In this document: piece by piece, positions 55,739 to 64,000 of the stretch
Layout: the number at the start of each line of letters is the position of its first letter
Numbering within the stretch: position 1 is the stretch's first letter
DNA from: Devosia aurantiaca
Lineage (GTDB): Bacteria > Pseudomonadota > Alphaproteobacteria > Rhizobiales > Devosiaceae
Length of the DNA: 64,000 bases
Direction: 5' to 3'
Assembly: GCF_011058215.1 (NCBI RefSeq)
Contig: NZ_JAALFG010000002.1
Coordinates: 620,001-684,000, forward strand
The notes under the pieces: generated by a model
Databases searched by the model: none
What the model saw: the letters and a program-made list of their open reading frames with translations, nothing else
Told to the model about the DNA's origin: nothing
Position numbers and translations under genes: made by a program

Positions 55739-56680
55739 ATGTCGCGCAAAATCATCATCGACACCGATCCTGGTCAGGACGATGCCGTCGCCATTCTTCT
55801 CGCCCTTGCCTCGCCTGAAGAAATAGAAGTGCTCGGCATCGTGGCAGTCGCCGGCAATGTCGGCCTTGCCCAAAACGCCATCAATGCGCGCAAGGTGGTC
55901 GAGCTTTCCGGCCGGACCGACATCCCCGTCTATGCCGGCTGCGCCCGCCCGATGCGTCGTACCCTGGTCACCGCCGAACACGTCCACGGCGACACTGGCC
56001 TCAACGGCCCCGAGCTCCCCGATCCGCAGGTCCCGCTGCAAGCCCAGCACGGCGTCGATTACATCATCGACACACTGATGAATGCCGAGCCCAAGACCGT
56101 TACCCTCTGCACGCTCGGGCCGCTGACCAACATTGCCATGGCGCTGATCAAGCAGCCCGAAATTGCCGACCGCATCCAGGAAATCGTCATGATGGGCGGG
56201 GCATATTTCGAGGTCGGCAACATCACGCCAGCTGCCGAATTCAACATCTATGTCGATCCCGAGGCCGCCAATGTGGTCATGCGCTGCGGCGCGCCGATAA
56301 CTATCCAGCCGCTCGACGTCACCCACATGATCCAGTCCACCCCCGCTCGCCTCGACGCGATTAAGGCGCTCGGCAATCGCAGCGGCCAAGCGGTCTACGA
56401 CATGCTGACCTTCTCGGAAGGCTTCGACCTCAAGAAATACGGGTGGATCGGCGCCCCGCTGCACGACCCCACCGTCATCGCCTACCTGCTCCAGCCCGAG
56501 CTCTTCGAAGGCCGCCACTGCAATGTCGAGATCGAAACGGCAAGCGAGCTCACCGTCGGCATGACCGTGGTCGATTACTGGCACGTCACCGATCGGCCCC
56601 GGAACGCCACCTACCTGCGCAGCGGCGATGCGGACGGCTTCTACAAGCTGCTGACCGAACGGCTGGCGCGTCTGCCCTAG
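55739..56680 (+). CDS. Inosine-uridine-type nucleoside hydrolase
   Basis: A 313-residue N-ribohydrolase that cleaves nucleosides into base and ribose. The calcium-binding signature KIIIDTDPGQDDAVAILLAL is at the N-terminus; TLGPLTNIAMALI, IVMMGGAYFEVGNITPAAEF and APLHDPTVIAYLL follow. Substrate range is not predictable by eye. Its TAG shares CTAG with the stop of the convergent ABC-F gene. Confidence 0.95.
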   Translation: MSRKIIIDTDPGQDDAVAILLALASPEEIEVLGIVAVAGNVGLAQNAINARKVVELSGRTDIPVYAGCARPMRRTLVTAEHVHGDTGLNGPELPDPQVPLQAQHGVDYIIDTLMNAEPKTVTLCTLGPLTNIAMALIKQPEIADRIQEIVMMGGAYFEVGNITPAAEFNIYVDPEAANVVMRCGAPITIQPLDVTHMIQSTPARLDAIKALGNRSGQAVYDMLTFSEGFDLKKYGWIGAPLHDPTVIAYLLQPELFEGRHCNVEIETASELTVGMTVVDYWHVTDRPRNATYLRSGDADGFYKLLTERLARLP

Positions 56681-58257
56681 GCCAGCCGCACCTCCCGCTC
56701 CACCCGGATGGCTTCGATGAACGCCCGGTCGTGACTGACCACCAGGAGCGCGCCGTTGAATGCCCGTAGACCTGCCTCGACCACCTCGATCGCTCCGATA
56801 TCGAGGTGGTTGGTGGGTTCGTCCAACACCAGGAGCATGGGTGGCCGCACGCCACCCAGCACGCAAGCCAGCCCTGCCCGCAACATCTCCCCGCCGCTCA
56901 GCGTACCCACGACCTGCAGCGCCGCATCGTTGCGGAACATGAACGCAGCCAGCACCGCCCGGCAATCGTTGACCGAGCTTTCGGGATTGAGCCGGCGAAA
57001 GTTGTCTACGATCGACTGGCGGCGATCGAGCAGAGCCACCTGCTGATCGAGAAAAGCCATCGTCCCGCCGATCTGCACCGACCCGGAGCTGGGCACCAGC
57101 GATCCCGTCAGAAGCCGCAACAAGGTGGTCTTCCCCGACCCGTTCGGCCCGGTGATCGCCAGGCGCTCCGGCCCGACAATGTCGAGCGAAAAGTCTTGGA
57201 TGACGGGACGCTCCGGGTCGTGACCGCCACCAACTCCCTCTGCCCGCAGCACGACCTTGCCGGCATGAACGCCGCTCGATGCCAGCTTGACCGCAAACGG
57301 CGTCAGCACTTCGATCTTGGCACGTGCTTCCCGCGCCTGCACCTCGGCCGAATCCGCCTGTTTTTCTGCGAGCCGATGAAGGCCCGCAGACGTCTCTTCC
57401 GCGCGCCGCTTCATGCCGCCCAGCAAAATCTTGGGCATGTCGCCCTTTGCCGCCTTGCGCCGGCCGCCCGCATCGCGCTTGTCCTGCCGCTCCCGCGCCT
57501 CCTGCGCAGCCCGGGCGGCATCGCGTTGCTGGCGCTCCGCAATATCGAGATCGTGCTGAGCAGCCGAAAGCTCCAGCGCCTTGCGCTCGCGATAAAAGCT
57601 CCAGTTGCCGCCATAGCTCATTGCGCCAAGCCCGGTCAGTTCGACGATGGCATCCATGGTCTCGAGCAGGGCCCGATCATGGCTGATGACGATCGCCGCA
57701 CCGCGCCAGCCGGCGAGCAACTCGGCCACCTCTGCCCGTCCATCGTCGTCGAGATTGTTGGTCGGCTCATCGAGAAGGATTAGGTCCGGCGCATCGAACA
57801 CCAGGGCCGCCAGCGCCACCCGTGTGCGCTGCCCGCCGGAAAGGCTCGACAGCAGCGTGTCGCCGCCGACCGGCCAACCGAGTTCTGCCAACGCTGCTTC
57901 GAACCGCGTTTGGAGCGTCCAGTCCGCATCGGCCAGTTCCTCGGCAGTGGCAGTGCCATCTAGGGCGCGTTCCAGCAACGCCAGCCCCTTGCTTACCCCG
58001 AACCGGTCTGCGACCGTCTCGTCTTCGCCCGGCCGGACTTCCTGCCGCAACACACCCATGCGGCCGGTAACGTTCACCGTACCCGCCGCAGGCGCGAGTT
58101 CGCCAGCAATCAGCCGGAACAGCGTGGTCTTGCCGACGCCATTGCGTCCGACGAGCCCGGTTCGGCCGGGACCAAAACTAAGATCGAGATTGGAAAAAAG
58201 CGTCTGGCCGTCAGGGCCGACAAAGGAAAGACGCGAAATCGTCACGGAAGCAGGCAT
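56677..58257 (-). CDS. ABC-F family ATPase
   Basis: A 526-residue soluble duplicated ATPase. Domain 1: GLVGRNGVGKTTLFRLIAG, LSGGQRTRVALA, LILLDEPTNNLD. A linker of Lys/Arg/Gln-rich coiled coil follows (AERQQRDAARAAQEARERQD). Domain 2: [42 protein letters not shown]. It differs from EttA in the linker and is a translation-associated ABC-F of unassigned subgroup. ATG at 58257 (MPASVTISRLSFVGPDGQ); earlier in-frame ATGs at 58275 and 58269 are possible. Confidence 0.92.
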   Translation of the reverse strand: MPASVTISRLSFVGPDGQTLFSNLDLSFGPGRTGLVGRNGVGKTTLFRLIAGELAPAAGTVNVTGRMGVLRQEVRPGEDETVADRFGVSKGLALLERALDGTATAEELADADWTLQTRFEAALAELGWPVGGDTLLSSLSGGQRTRVALAALVFDAPDLILLDEPTNNLDDDGRAEVAELLAGWRGAAIVISHDRALLETMDAIVELTGLGAMSYGGNWSFYRERKALELSAAQHDLDIAERQQRDAARAAQEARERQDKRDAGGRRKAAKGDMPKILLGGMKRRAEETSAGLHRLAEKQADSAEVQAREARAKIEVLTPFAVKLASSGVHAGKVVLRAEGVGGGHDPERPVIQDFSLDIVGPERLAITGPNGSGKTTLLRLLTGSLVPSSGSVQIGGTMAFLDQQVALLDRRQSIVDNFRRLNPESSVNDCRAVLAAFMFRNDAALQVVGTLSGGEMLRAGLACVLGGVRPPMLLVLDEPTNHLDIGAIEVVEAGLRAFNGALLVVSHDRAFIEAIRVEREVRLA

Positions 58258-58429
58258 GGAAATCCCCATTGGCAAAGCAGGTCGGCATTGCGTTAGGGGT
58301 CATTTCCATTGAGGACCGTCCGGTCGAGTTGCGATGGGCCTCAAAATAATGGGCTGAGCGCCCGCGTCAACCTCGTGCTGGAAAATCACGCGACGCTTGG
58401 CTAGTGTCCGCTGCCGCTGGAGCCGCCAA

Positions 58430-59040
58430 ATGGACCTTTTCACCCTCGTCGCCTTTACCGTCGCCTATTCCATCGCGGTGATCGTGCCCGGTCCAGGCGT
58501 CGCAGCCGTGGTGGCACGGGCGCTGGGTGGCGGCTTTCGCGGGGCCGTGCCGATGATTTTGGGCATCCTTGCCGGCGACCTCGTCTACTTCATGTTCGCC
58601 ATCTTCGGCCTCGCCGCAGTTGCGGCCGTCTTCGGGCCTGTCTTCATCGTCGTGCGTTTTGCTGGCGCTGCTTACCTCCTTTATGTCGCCTATAAATTCT
58701 GGACCGCACGTCCTGGCTCGGAGCAGATGAAGCCCAAAGGGAAGGCGCCTGGCGCACCTTCCTCGCCGGCTTTTCGCTGACGCTGGGCAATCCCAAGACC
58801 ATCGTCTTCTTTCTCGCCATCCTGCCCACCGTCGTACCGCTCAACCAGATGAGCCCGATCGCCTTTGCCGAACTGACGGCCATCGTCATCGTCATGCTGC
58901 TGATCATCTGCTCGACCTATGCCTGGCTCGCTTCGGCCGCCCGCGAAATGTTCAAAAGCGACCGCGCCATCAGCCGCCTTAACAAGACCGCCGGCGCCAT
59001 GATGGCCACGGCAGCGGGTCTCGTCGTCTTCCAGCATTAG
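58430..59040 (+). CDS. LysE-family amino-acid exporter (frameshift)
   Basis: About 203 residues after one G is added to the run at 58739-58741. The first frame gives MDLFTLVAFTVAYSIAVIVP with the family motif PGPGVAAVVARALGGGFRGA. The second continues FLAGFSLTLGNPKTIVFFLA to TAAGLVVFQH. Six membrane segments, LysE/RhtB type. Substrate unknown. The ATG at 58430 has GGAG eight bases upstream. Confidence 0.88.
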
Positions 59041-59088
59041 GCTGGGCGTCTGGCCGCGGATTTCCACAGGCTTTTTCAAGCTGATCCA

Positions 59089-59106
59089 CTGTCACAAAAC
59101 TGAAAA
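59089..59106 (+). promoter_or_regulatory. Candidate Pho box upstream of ugp operon
   Basis: CTGTCAC-AAAA-CTGAAAA resembles the PhoB direct repeat (CTGTCAT, 4-base spacer, CTGTCAT): six of seven in the first half and four of seven in the second. It lies about 137 bases before ugpB. The ugp genes are classic PhoB targets. A TTGAAC box at about 59171 may be the downstream -35. Confidence 0.4.
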
Positions 59107-59242
59107 GCAACCGCCATAGAAGGCCGCCACAGCCGGGGCGGATGCCGCGGCTTAACCGAAATGTTCTCTTGAACAATTTCAAATTTCAGCAACAGATATG
59201 CGCCGGACGAATACGTCCTATGCAAGATTTCAGGGAGTAAGC

Positions 59243-60568
59243 ATGTCCAAGACCGCTTTGAGCTTGTCCGTCGGCCTCGCCGCCATGCTCGCCGCAACGC
59301 CGGCTTTCGCACAGACCGAGATTTCCTGGTGGCACGCCATGGACGCCGAACTGGGCCAGCGGCTCGAGGCGATCGCCCAGGGCTTCAACGACAGCCAGGA
59401 CGAATACAAGGTTGTGCCGACCTACAAGGGCTCCTATGCCGAAACGCTGACCGCCGCCATTGCCGCCTTCCGCGCCAATGAACAGCCGGCGATCGTTCAG
59501 GTCTTCGAAGTCGGCACCGGCACCATGATGGCCGCCACCGGCGCCGTGAACCCGGTCTACCAGCTGATGGCCGATGCTGGCGAAGCCTGGGATCCGTCGG
59601 GCTTCCTCGCCCCGGTCACCGGCTACTATTCGGACACAAACGGCAACATCCTCTCGATGCCGTTCAACTCCTCGACCCCGATCATGTACTACAACAAGGA
59701 CGTCTTCGAAAAAGCCGGCCTTGATCCCGAAGTCGCCCCGAAGACCTGGGCTGAGCTCGAAACCATGGGCCGCCAGATCGTTGAATCCGGCGCCGCTCCC
59801 TGCGCTTTGTCGAGCGCTTGGATCACCTGGATCCAGACCGAAAACCTCTCGGCCCTGCACGACAAGCCCTTCGGCACGCTCGAAAACGGCTTTGGCGGTC
59901 TCGGCACCGAATTCGTCTTCAACGACGAGCTGCAGGTTCGCCACTGGGACAACCTCAAGAAGTGGTCCGATGAAGGCCTCTTCCAGTATGGTGGCCCGGC
60001 CGGCGCCGCCGACGCTGCGCCCAAGTTCTACTCGCAGGAATGCGCGATCTTCATGAACTCCTCGGCAGGCCGCGCTGGTGTCATCACCAACGCAACCGAC
60101 TTCGAAGTCGGTTTCGCCCCGCTCCCCTATTATGACGACGTCATCGACGAGCCGAAGAACTCGATCATCGGTGGTGCAACCCTCTGGGCGCTGAACGGCA
60201 AGGCTCCGGAAGTCTATACCGGCGTCGCCAAGTTCTTCACCTACCTCTCGAGCCCCGAAGTCCAGGCCAAGTGGCACCAGGAAACCGGCTATCTGCCGAT
60301 CACCAATGCCGCCTACGAACTGGGACAGGAACAGGGCTATTACGCCGAAAATCCAGGCTCCGACATCGCCATCAACCAGATTACCCGCGGCACCCCCTCG
60401 GCCAATTCCAAGGGCATTCGCTTCGGCAACCTGACCCAGGTTCGCGCCATCGTCGACGAAGAGTTCGAAGCCCTGCTCGCCGGCTCCAAGACCGCCCAGG
60501 AAGCCCTGGATTCTGCCGTGGAACGCGGCAACCAAATCCTGCGCGACTTCGAAGCCGCCAATAGCTAA
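59243..60568 (+). CDS. ugpB: sn-Glycerol-3-phosphate ABC transporter binding protein
   Basis: A 441-residue periplasmic binding protein with signal peptide [20 protein letters not shown] ending AFAQ. UgpB-type motifs: [60 protein letters not shown] and [20 protein letters not shown]. It binds glycerol-3-phosphate or glycerophosphodiesters. GGGAG precedes the ATG. A paired-hairpin repeat follows the stop. Confidence 0.95.
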   Translation: MSKTALSLSVGLAAMLAATPAFAQTEISWWHAMDAELGQRLEAIAQGFNDSQDEYKVVPTYKGSYAETLTAAIAAFRANEQPAIVQVFEVGTGTMMAATGAVNPVYQLMADAGEAWDPSGFLAPVTGYYSDTNGNILSMPFNSSTPIMYYNKDVFEKAGLDPEVAPKTWAELETMGRQIVESGAAPCALSSAWITWIQTENLSALHDKPFGTLENGFGGLGTEFVFNDELQVRHWDNLKKWSDEGLFQYGGPAGAADAAPKFYSQECAIFMNSSAGRAGVITNATDFEVGFAPLPYYDDVIDEPKNSIIGGATLWALNGKAPEVYTGVAKFFTYLSSPEVQAKWHQETGYLPITNAAYELGQEQGYYAENPGSDIAINQITRGTPSANSKGIRFGNLTQVRAIVDEEFEALLAGSKTAQEALDSAVERGNQILRDFEAANS

Positions 60569-60585
60569 GCGCTAGCCCCACCCAT

Positions 60586-60689
60586 CCTCCCCCGCAAGCG
60601 GGGAGGAGCCGCATCGAGTGCGGCCATTCCTTCGGATCACCCACCGGCCCACTCCTCCCCCTCCTCAAGGGGAGGCCGGGTGGGGGTCC
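60586..60689. repeat. Paired GC-rich hairpin repeat, copy D, between ugpB and ugpA
   Basis: Left hairpin CCTCCCCCGCAAGCGGGGAGG; right hairpin CCTCCCCCTCCTCAAGGGGAGG plus CCGGGTGGGGGTCC. The right unit matches copy B (26261) apart from one C in a C run. It lies about 18 bases after the binding-protein stop, as copy B does after urtA. Confidence 0.85.
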
Positions 60690-60711
60690 ACTTCCCGAGC
60701 CGGACGCACAC

Positions 60712-61596
60712 ATGCAAACAAAGCGCACGATCTTTCCCAACAAGCTGCTGCCCTATGTCCTTCTTCTCCCGCAGCTTGCCGTGACGCTGATCTTCTTCAT
60801 CTGGCCGGCGCTTCAGGCGGTCAAATCCTCCTTCGAGCGCGAAGACCCTTTCGGCTTCAGAACCACCTTCATCTGGTTCGAAAATTACACCCGCCTTTTC
60901 GCCGATCCGAACTACGTCAATTCGCTGAGCCGCACCGCCGTCTTCGCCGTTTCGGTGACCATTCTGTCCATGTGCGTGTCGCTGCTGCTCGCCGTTGCGG
61001 TCAATCGTGTGCTCCGCACCAACCGGATCTATACGACCCTGCTGGTCTGGCCTTATGCCGTGGCGCCTGTGGTTGTCGGCATCCTTTGGTGGTTCATCTT
61101 CAACCCCACCATCGGCATCCTGCCCTATATGATGCGCGGCCTCGGCGTCGCCTGGAACCCCCGCGTCAACGGCGATCAGGCCATGATCCTCGTCATCATC
61201 GCGGCCAGCTGGAAGCAGATTTCCTACAACTTCCTGTTCTTCGTCGCCGGCCTTCAATCCGTGCCGCAGTCGCTGACCGAAGCCGCCGCCATCGATGGCG
61301 CCGGTCCCTTCAAGCGCTTCTTCACCATCGTTCTGCCGCTGCTGTCGCCAACGACCTTCTTCCTGCTCATCGTCAACATCAACTATGCCATGTTCGACAC
61401 CTTCGGCATCATCGATGCGACGACTTCGGGCGGCCCCAACCAGGCCACCAACACGCTGGTCTACAAGGTCTATGCCGACGGCTTCCTCGGCCTCAATATC
61501 GGCTCTTCCGCCGCGCAATCGGTCATTCTCATGCTGATCGTCATCGCCCTCACCGCCATCCAGTTCCGCTTCATCGAGCGGCGTGTTCAGTATTGA
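60712..61596 (+). CDS. ugpA: Glycerol-3-phosphate ABC transporter permease UgpA
   Basis: A 294-residue MalF-like permease with six membrane segments ([20 protein letters not shown] first). The EAA loop reads [20 protein letters not shown]. The ending IEERRVQY-like RFIERRVQY is typical. It is separated from ugpB by a repeat and is 11 bases before ugpE. Confidence 0.95.
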   Translation: MQTKRTIFPNKLLPYVLLLPQLAVTLIFFIWPALQAVKSSFEREDPFGFRTTFIWFENYTRLFADPNYVNSLSRTAVFAVSVTILSMCVSLLLAVAVNRVLRTNRIYTTLLVWPYAVAPVVVGILWWFIFNPTIGILPYMMRGLGVAWNPRVNGDQAMILVIIAASWKQISYNFLFFVAGLQSVPQSLTEAAAIDGAGPFKRFFTIVLPLLSPTTFFLLIVNINYAMFDTFGIIDATTSGGPNQATNTLVYKVYADGFLGLNIGSSAAQSVILMLIVIALTAIQFRFIERRVQY

Positions 61597-61607
61597 GGAG
61601 CCGATAA

Positions 61608-62455
61608 ATGGTCGAAAATCGCCCCTGGCTCACCTTCTTCACCCACCTGGTCCTAATCATCGGCGTCGTGATCGTGGTGTTCCCGGTCTACCTCGCCTTC
61701 ATCGCTTCGACCCATTCGGGCGGCGATTTCCTGCGTGGCCTCGTGCCGCTGCTACCGGGACCCAACGCGGTCGAAAACTACTCCAAGATGCTGTTCGAAG
61801 GCATTTCCACCGCCGGCGCCCCGCCGCTCTGGATCATGCTGGCCAATTCGACGCTGATCGCCATCATCATCGCCATCGGCAAGATCATCATCTCGCTGCT
61901 CTCGGCCTATGCCATCGTCTTCTTCAAGTTTCCCTTCAGGCTCCTCGCCTTCTGGATCATCTTCATCACGCTGATGCTCCCGGTCGAAGTGCGCATCATC
62001 CCGACCTTTGCGGTGGTGGCGAACCTTGGCCTCCTCAACTCCTATCTCGGGCTCACCCTGCCCCTGATTGCCTCGGCCACCGCGACCTTCCTCTTCCGCC
62101 AGTTCTTTCTGACCGTTCCCGATGAGCTGATGGAAGCGGCACGGGTCGATGGCGCCGGCCCGATGAAGTTCTTCCGCGATATTCTCCTTCCGCTCTCGCG
62201 AACCAATATCGCCGCACTCTTCGTCATCCTCTTCATCTATGGCTGGGTGCAGTATCTGTGGCCGCTCCTCGTCACCACCGACAGCCGCTATTACACCGTC
62301 GTCATGGGCATCAAGCGGCTTGCCGCCACGGCAGATGCCGAGCCGCAATGGCATCTCGTCATGGCTGCCGTCGTGCTCGCCATGCTGCCCCCGTCCTAGT
62401 CGTCATCTTTATGCAGCGCCTGTTCGTCAAAGGCCTGGTCGAAACGGAGAAATAA
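61608..62455 (+). CDS. ugpE: Glycerol-3-phosphate ABC transporter permease UgpE (frameshift near 3' end)
   Basis: About 282 residues, the family length, when one C is added to the run at 62388-62392. This replaces the early stop after AMLPPS by [20 protein letters not shown]. Six membrane segments and the EAA loop [20 protein letters not shown]. The corrected stop at 62455 is 2 bases before the ugpC ATG, as expected in this operon. Confidence 0.93.
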
Positions 62456-62457
62456 TC

Positions 62458-63492
62458 ATGGCCACGATCAATCTCGTCGACCTGCACAAGGACTACGGCA
62501 ATTCCCACGCCGTGCGCGGCATCAACCTTTCGGTGGCCGATGGCGAACTCATCGTCCTTGTCGGCCCCTCCGGCTGCGGCAAGTCCACCCTGCTCCGCAT
62601 GGTAGCCGGCCTTGAAACCGTGAGCTCCGGGCGCATCGAGATCGGCGGTCGCGATGTGGTCAAGGCCGAGCCAGCAGAGCGCGACATCGCAATGGTGTTC
62701 CAGAACTACGCGCTCTACCCGCACATGACCGTGCGCGGAAATCTCGAATACGGCCTCAAGAACCGTGGCACCCCGCGCGCCGAGATCGACCGCCGCGTCA
62801 ACGAAGCGGCCGAAATCCTCGAAATCGGTCCGATGCTCGATCGCAAGCCGCGCCAGCTCTCCGGTGGCCAGCGCCAGCGCGTCGCCATGGGCCGCGCCAT
62901 CGTCCGCGAGCCGGCGGCCTTCCTGTTCGACGAACCGCTTTCCAACCTCGATGCCAAGCTGCGCGTCCAGATGCGCGTCGAAATCCGCAAACTCCAGCGC
63001 CGCCTCAAGACCACGAGCCTCTACGTCACTCACGACCAGCTCGAAGCCATGACCCTGGCCGATCGGCTTGTGGTCATGAATGGCGGCCTCGTCGAACAGA
63101 TCGGCACCCCGACCGAAGTCTATGACCGTCCGGCAACGCTTTTCGTCGCGAGCTTCATTGGCTCCCCGCCCATGAACCTCCTGCCGGTTTCCGCCCTCGG
63201 CAACACGCAGGGCCTAAACCTGCCCGCCGGAACCGACATGGTGGGCATTCGTCCCGACCAGATGCACCTCGAACCACGCCCCGGTGCCACTGCCCTGCCC
63301 GCCACCGCTGAACTGCTCGAACCGATCGGCGGCGAAAGCCACCTTCACCTCCGTCTCGACAGCGGCCACTCCGTTATTCTCAGTGTCCCCGGTCGTCCGT
63401 CGATCACCGAGGGCACCGCCGTCACCGTCTACATCGAGCCCGCAGCGCTCCACCCGTTCGATAGCAAAACCGGCCGGCGCACCGACGCCTGA
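62458..63492 (+). CDS. ugpC: Glycerol-3-phosphate ABC transporter ATPase UgpC
   Basis: A 344-residue MalK-like ATPase. Walker [18 protein letters not shown]-loop [17 protein letters not shown], signature [16 protein letters not shown], Walker [15 protein letters not shown], switch [15 protein letters not shown], and a C-terminal TOBE/OB regulatory domain ([20 protein letters not shown]). The ATG at 62458 is used; the frame extends upstream only as overlap with ugpE. Confidence 0.96.
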   Translation: MATINLVDLHKDYGNSHAVRGINLSVADGELIVLVGPSGCGKSTLLRMVAGLETVSSGRIEIGGRDVVKAEPAERDIAMVFQNYALYPHMTVRGNLEYGLKNRGTPRAEIDRRVNEAAEILEIGPMLDRKPRQLSGGQRQRVAMGRAIVREPAAFLFDEPLSNLDAKLRVQMRVEIRKLQRRLKTTSLYVTHDQLEAMTLADRLVVMNGGLVEQIGTPTEVYDRPATLFVASFIGSPPMNLLPVSALGNTQGLNLPAGTDMVGIRPDQMHLEPRPGATALPATAELLEPIGGESHLHLRLDSGHSVILSVPGRPSITEGTAVTVYIEPAALHPFDSKTGRRTDA

Positions 63493-63503
63493 AAGCTCCA
63501 TTC

Positions 63504-64000
63504 ATGACCACGCTTCCCCCACGCGGACCCGTTCACTCTGAGGTCCAGGCCCACCGCGGCGCCTCTGCCGTCGCCCCTGAAAACACCATCGCCGCCTTTC
63601 GCGCCGCCGCCGAACAGGGCGCCAAATGGGTCGAGCTCGACGTCGCCCTCCTGGCCGATGGCACCCTCGTCGTCATCCACGACGACACCGTCGACCGCAC
63701 CACTTCCGGCAAAGGCTCGCTCGGCGATCTCACTTATGCCGACCTCGCCGAGATGGATGCCGGCAGCTGGTTCGACGCCAAATACGCCGGCGAGCGCCTG
63801 CCCACCCTCGAACAGGTAATCGCGGTGCTCGGCGACCTCGGCCTTTCCGCCAATGTCGAGATCAAGCAGCACGCCCATCACAAGTCGCTCGATCAACTCG
63901 TCGACGCCGTTCGCAGCGCCATCGCGACGCGCAGACCGGGCACCGAGATCATGATCTCGAGCTTCGACCCCGATTGCCTCAAGGCCATGGCCGCGCTCGA
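63504..64000 (+). CDS. ugpQ: Glycerophosphodiester phosphodiesterase, 3' end outside window
   Basis: The first 165 codons of a GDPD enzyme that releases glycerol-3-phosphate from deacylated phospholipids. The catalytic AHRGASAVAPENTIAAF holds the His-Arg pair, WVELDVALLADGTLVVIHDD the metal-ligand Glu/Asp and second His, and VEIKQHAHHK the later Glu. It follows ugpC by 11 bases, which supports the UgpQ assignment. Confidence 0.94.
   Translation, partial: MTTLPPRGPVHSEVQAHRGASAVAPENTIAAFRAAAEQGAKWVELDVALLADGTLVVIHDDTVDRTTSGKGSLGDLTYADLAEMDAGSWFDAKYAGERLPTLEQVIAVLGDLGLSANVEIKQHAHHKSLDQLVDAVRSAIATRRPGTEIMISSFDPDCLKAMAAL

Overview
This 64 kb window is a GC-rich chromosomal segment from an alphaproteobacterium, most likely Hyphomicrobiales and perhaps Devosia-like. 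That assignment is inferred from gene content: an ArsR-methyltransferase in front of metF, a urt-ure urea cluster with DUF3995 between ureF and ureG, the rhizobial-type order glgP-B-C-A-pgm-glgX, and divergent katG/oxyR. I see no rRNA, intact tRNA, CRISPR array, transposase or integrase. Coding density is high, with many ATGA-type stop/start overlaps.

Layout. 1-6.5 kb (minus): a membrane-anchored Ala/Pro/Thr-rich protein, metF with its ArsR-methyltransferase regulator, a bacteriophytochrome kinase with its heme oxygenase, and a DUF2336 protein. 6.6-9.8 kb: divergent katG and oxyR. 9.8-17.3 kb: rarD, a host-attachment-family protein, an alpha/beta hydrolase, a small secreted protein, DUF6894 and DUF2256 proteins, ettA, and an AI-2E permease with a C-terminal GAF domain. 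17.4-20 kb: a NitT/TauT-type ABC transporter. 20.3-40.4 kb is a urea island. It holds a two-component system whose sensor is an NCS1 transporter fused through a Cys-rich module to a hybrid histidine kinase, the urtABCDE urea ABC transporter, and urease genes in two blocks (ureD-A-hupE/ureJ-B, then ureC-mliC-E-F-DUF3995-G). The two blocks are separated by a strong terminator and by genes for secreted low-complexity proteins. 40.4-52.3 kb (minus): a glycogen operon glgP-B-C-A-pgm-glgX-phosphoesterase. 52.4-59 kb: a Kef-type antiporter, a second AI-2E permease, a nucleoside hydrolase, an ABC-F ATPase and a LysE exporter. 59-64 kb: ugpB-A-E-C-Q for glycerol-3-phosphate and glycerophosphodiesters, with a candidate Pho box.

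The genes form coherent programmes: urea sensing, import and hydrolysis; glycogen synthesis and breakdown; peroxide defence; phosphate-linked glycerophosphodiester scavenging; and red-light sensing.

Two features stand out. First, about sixteen one-base indels break conserved genes, mostly as missing bases in short homopolymers. They look like sequence errors rather than pseudogenes, so I give corrected gene extents. Second, a family of GC-rich paired-hairpin repeats occurs four times. Two copies directly follow ABC substrate-binding-protein genes, and one is embedded in frame inside the response regulator next to the NCS1-kinase. The best candidate for an undescribed system is that NCS1-transporter/Cys-module/hybrid-kinase plus LuxR-type regulator, with a palindrome in its divergent promoter facing urtA.
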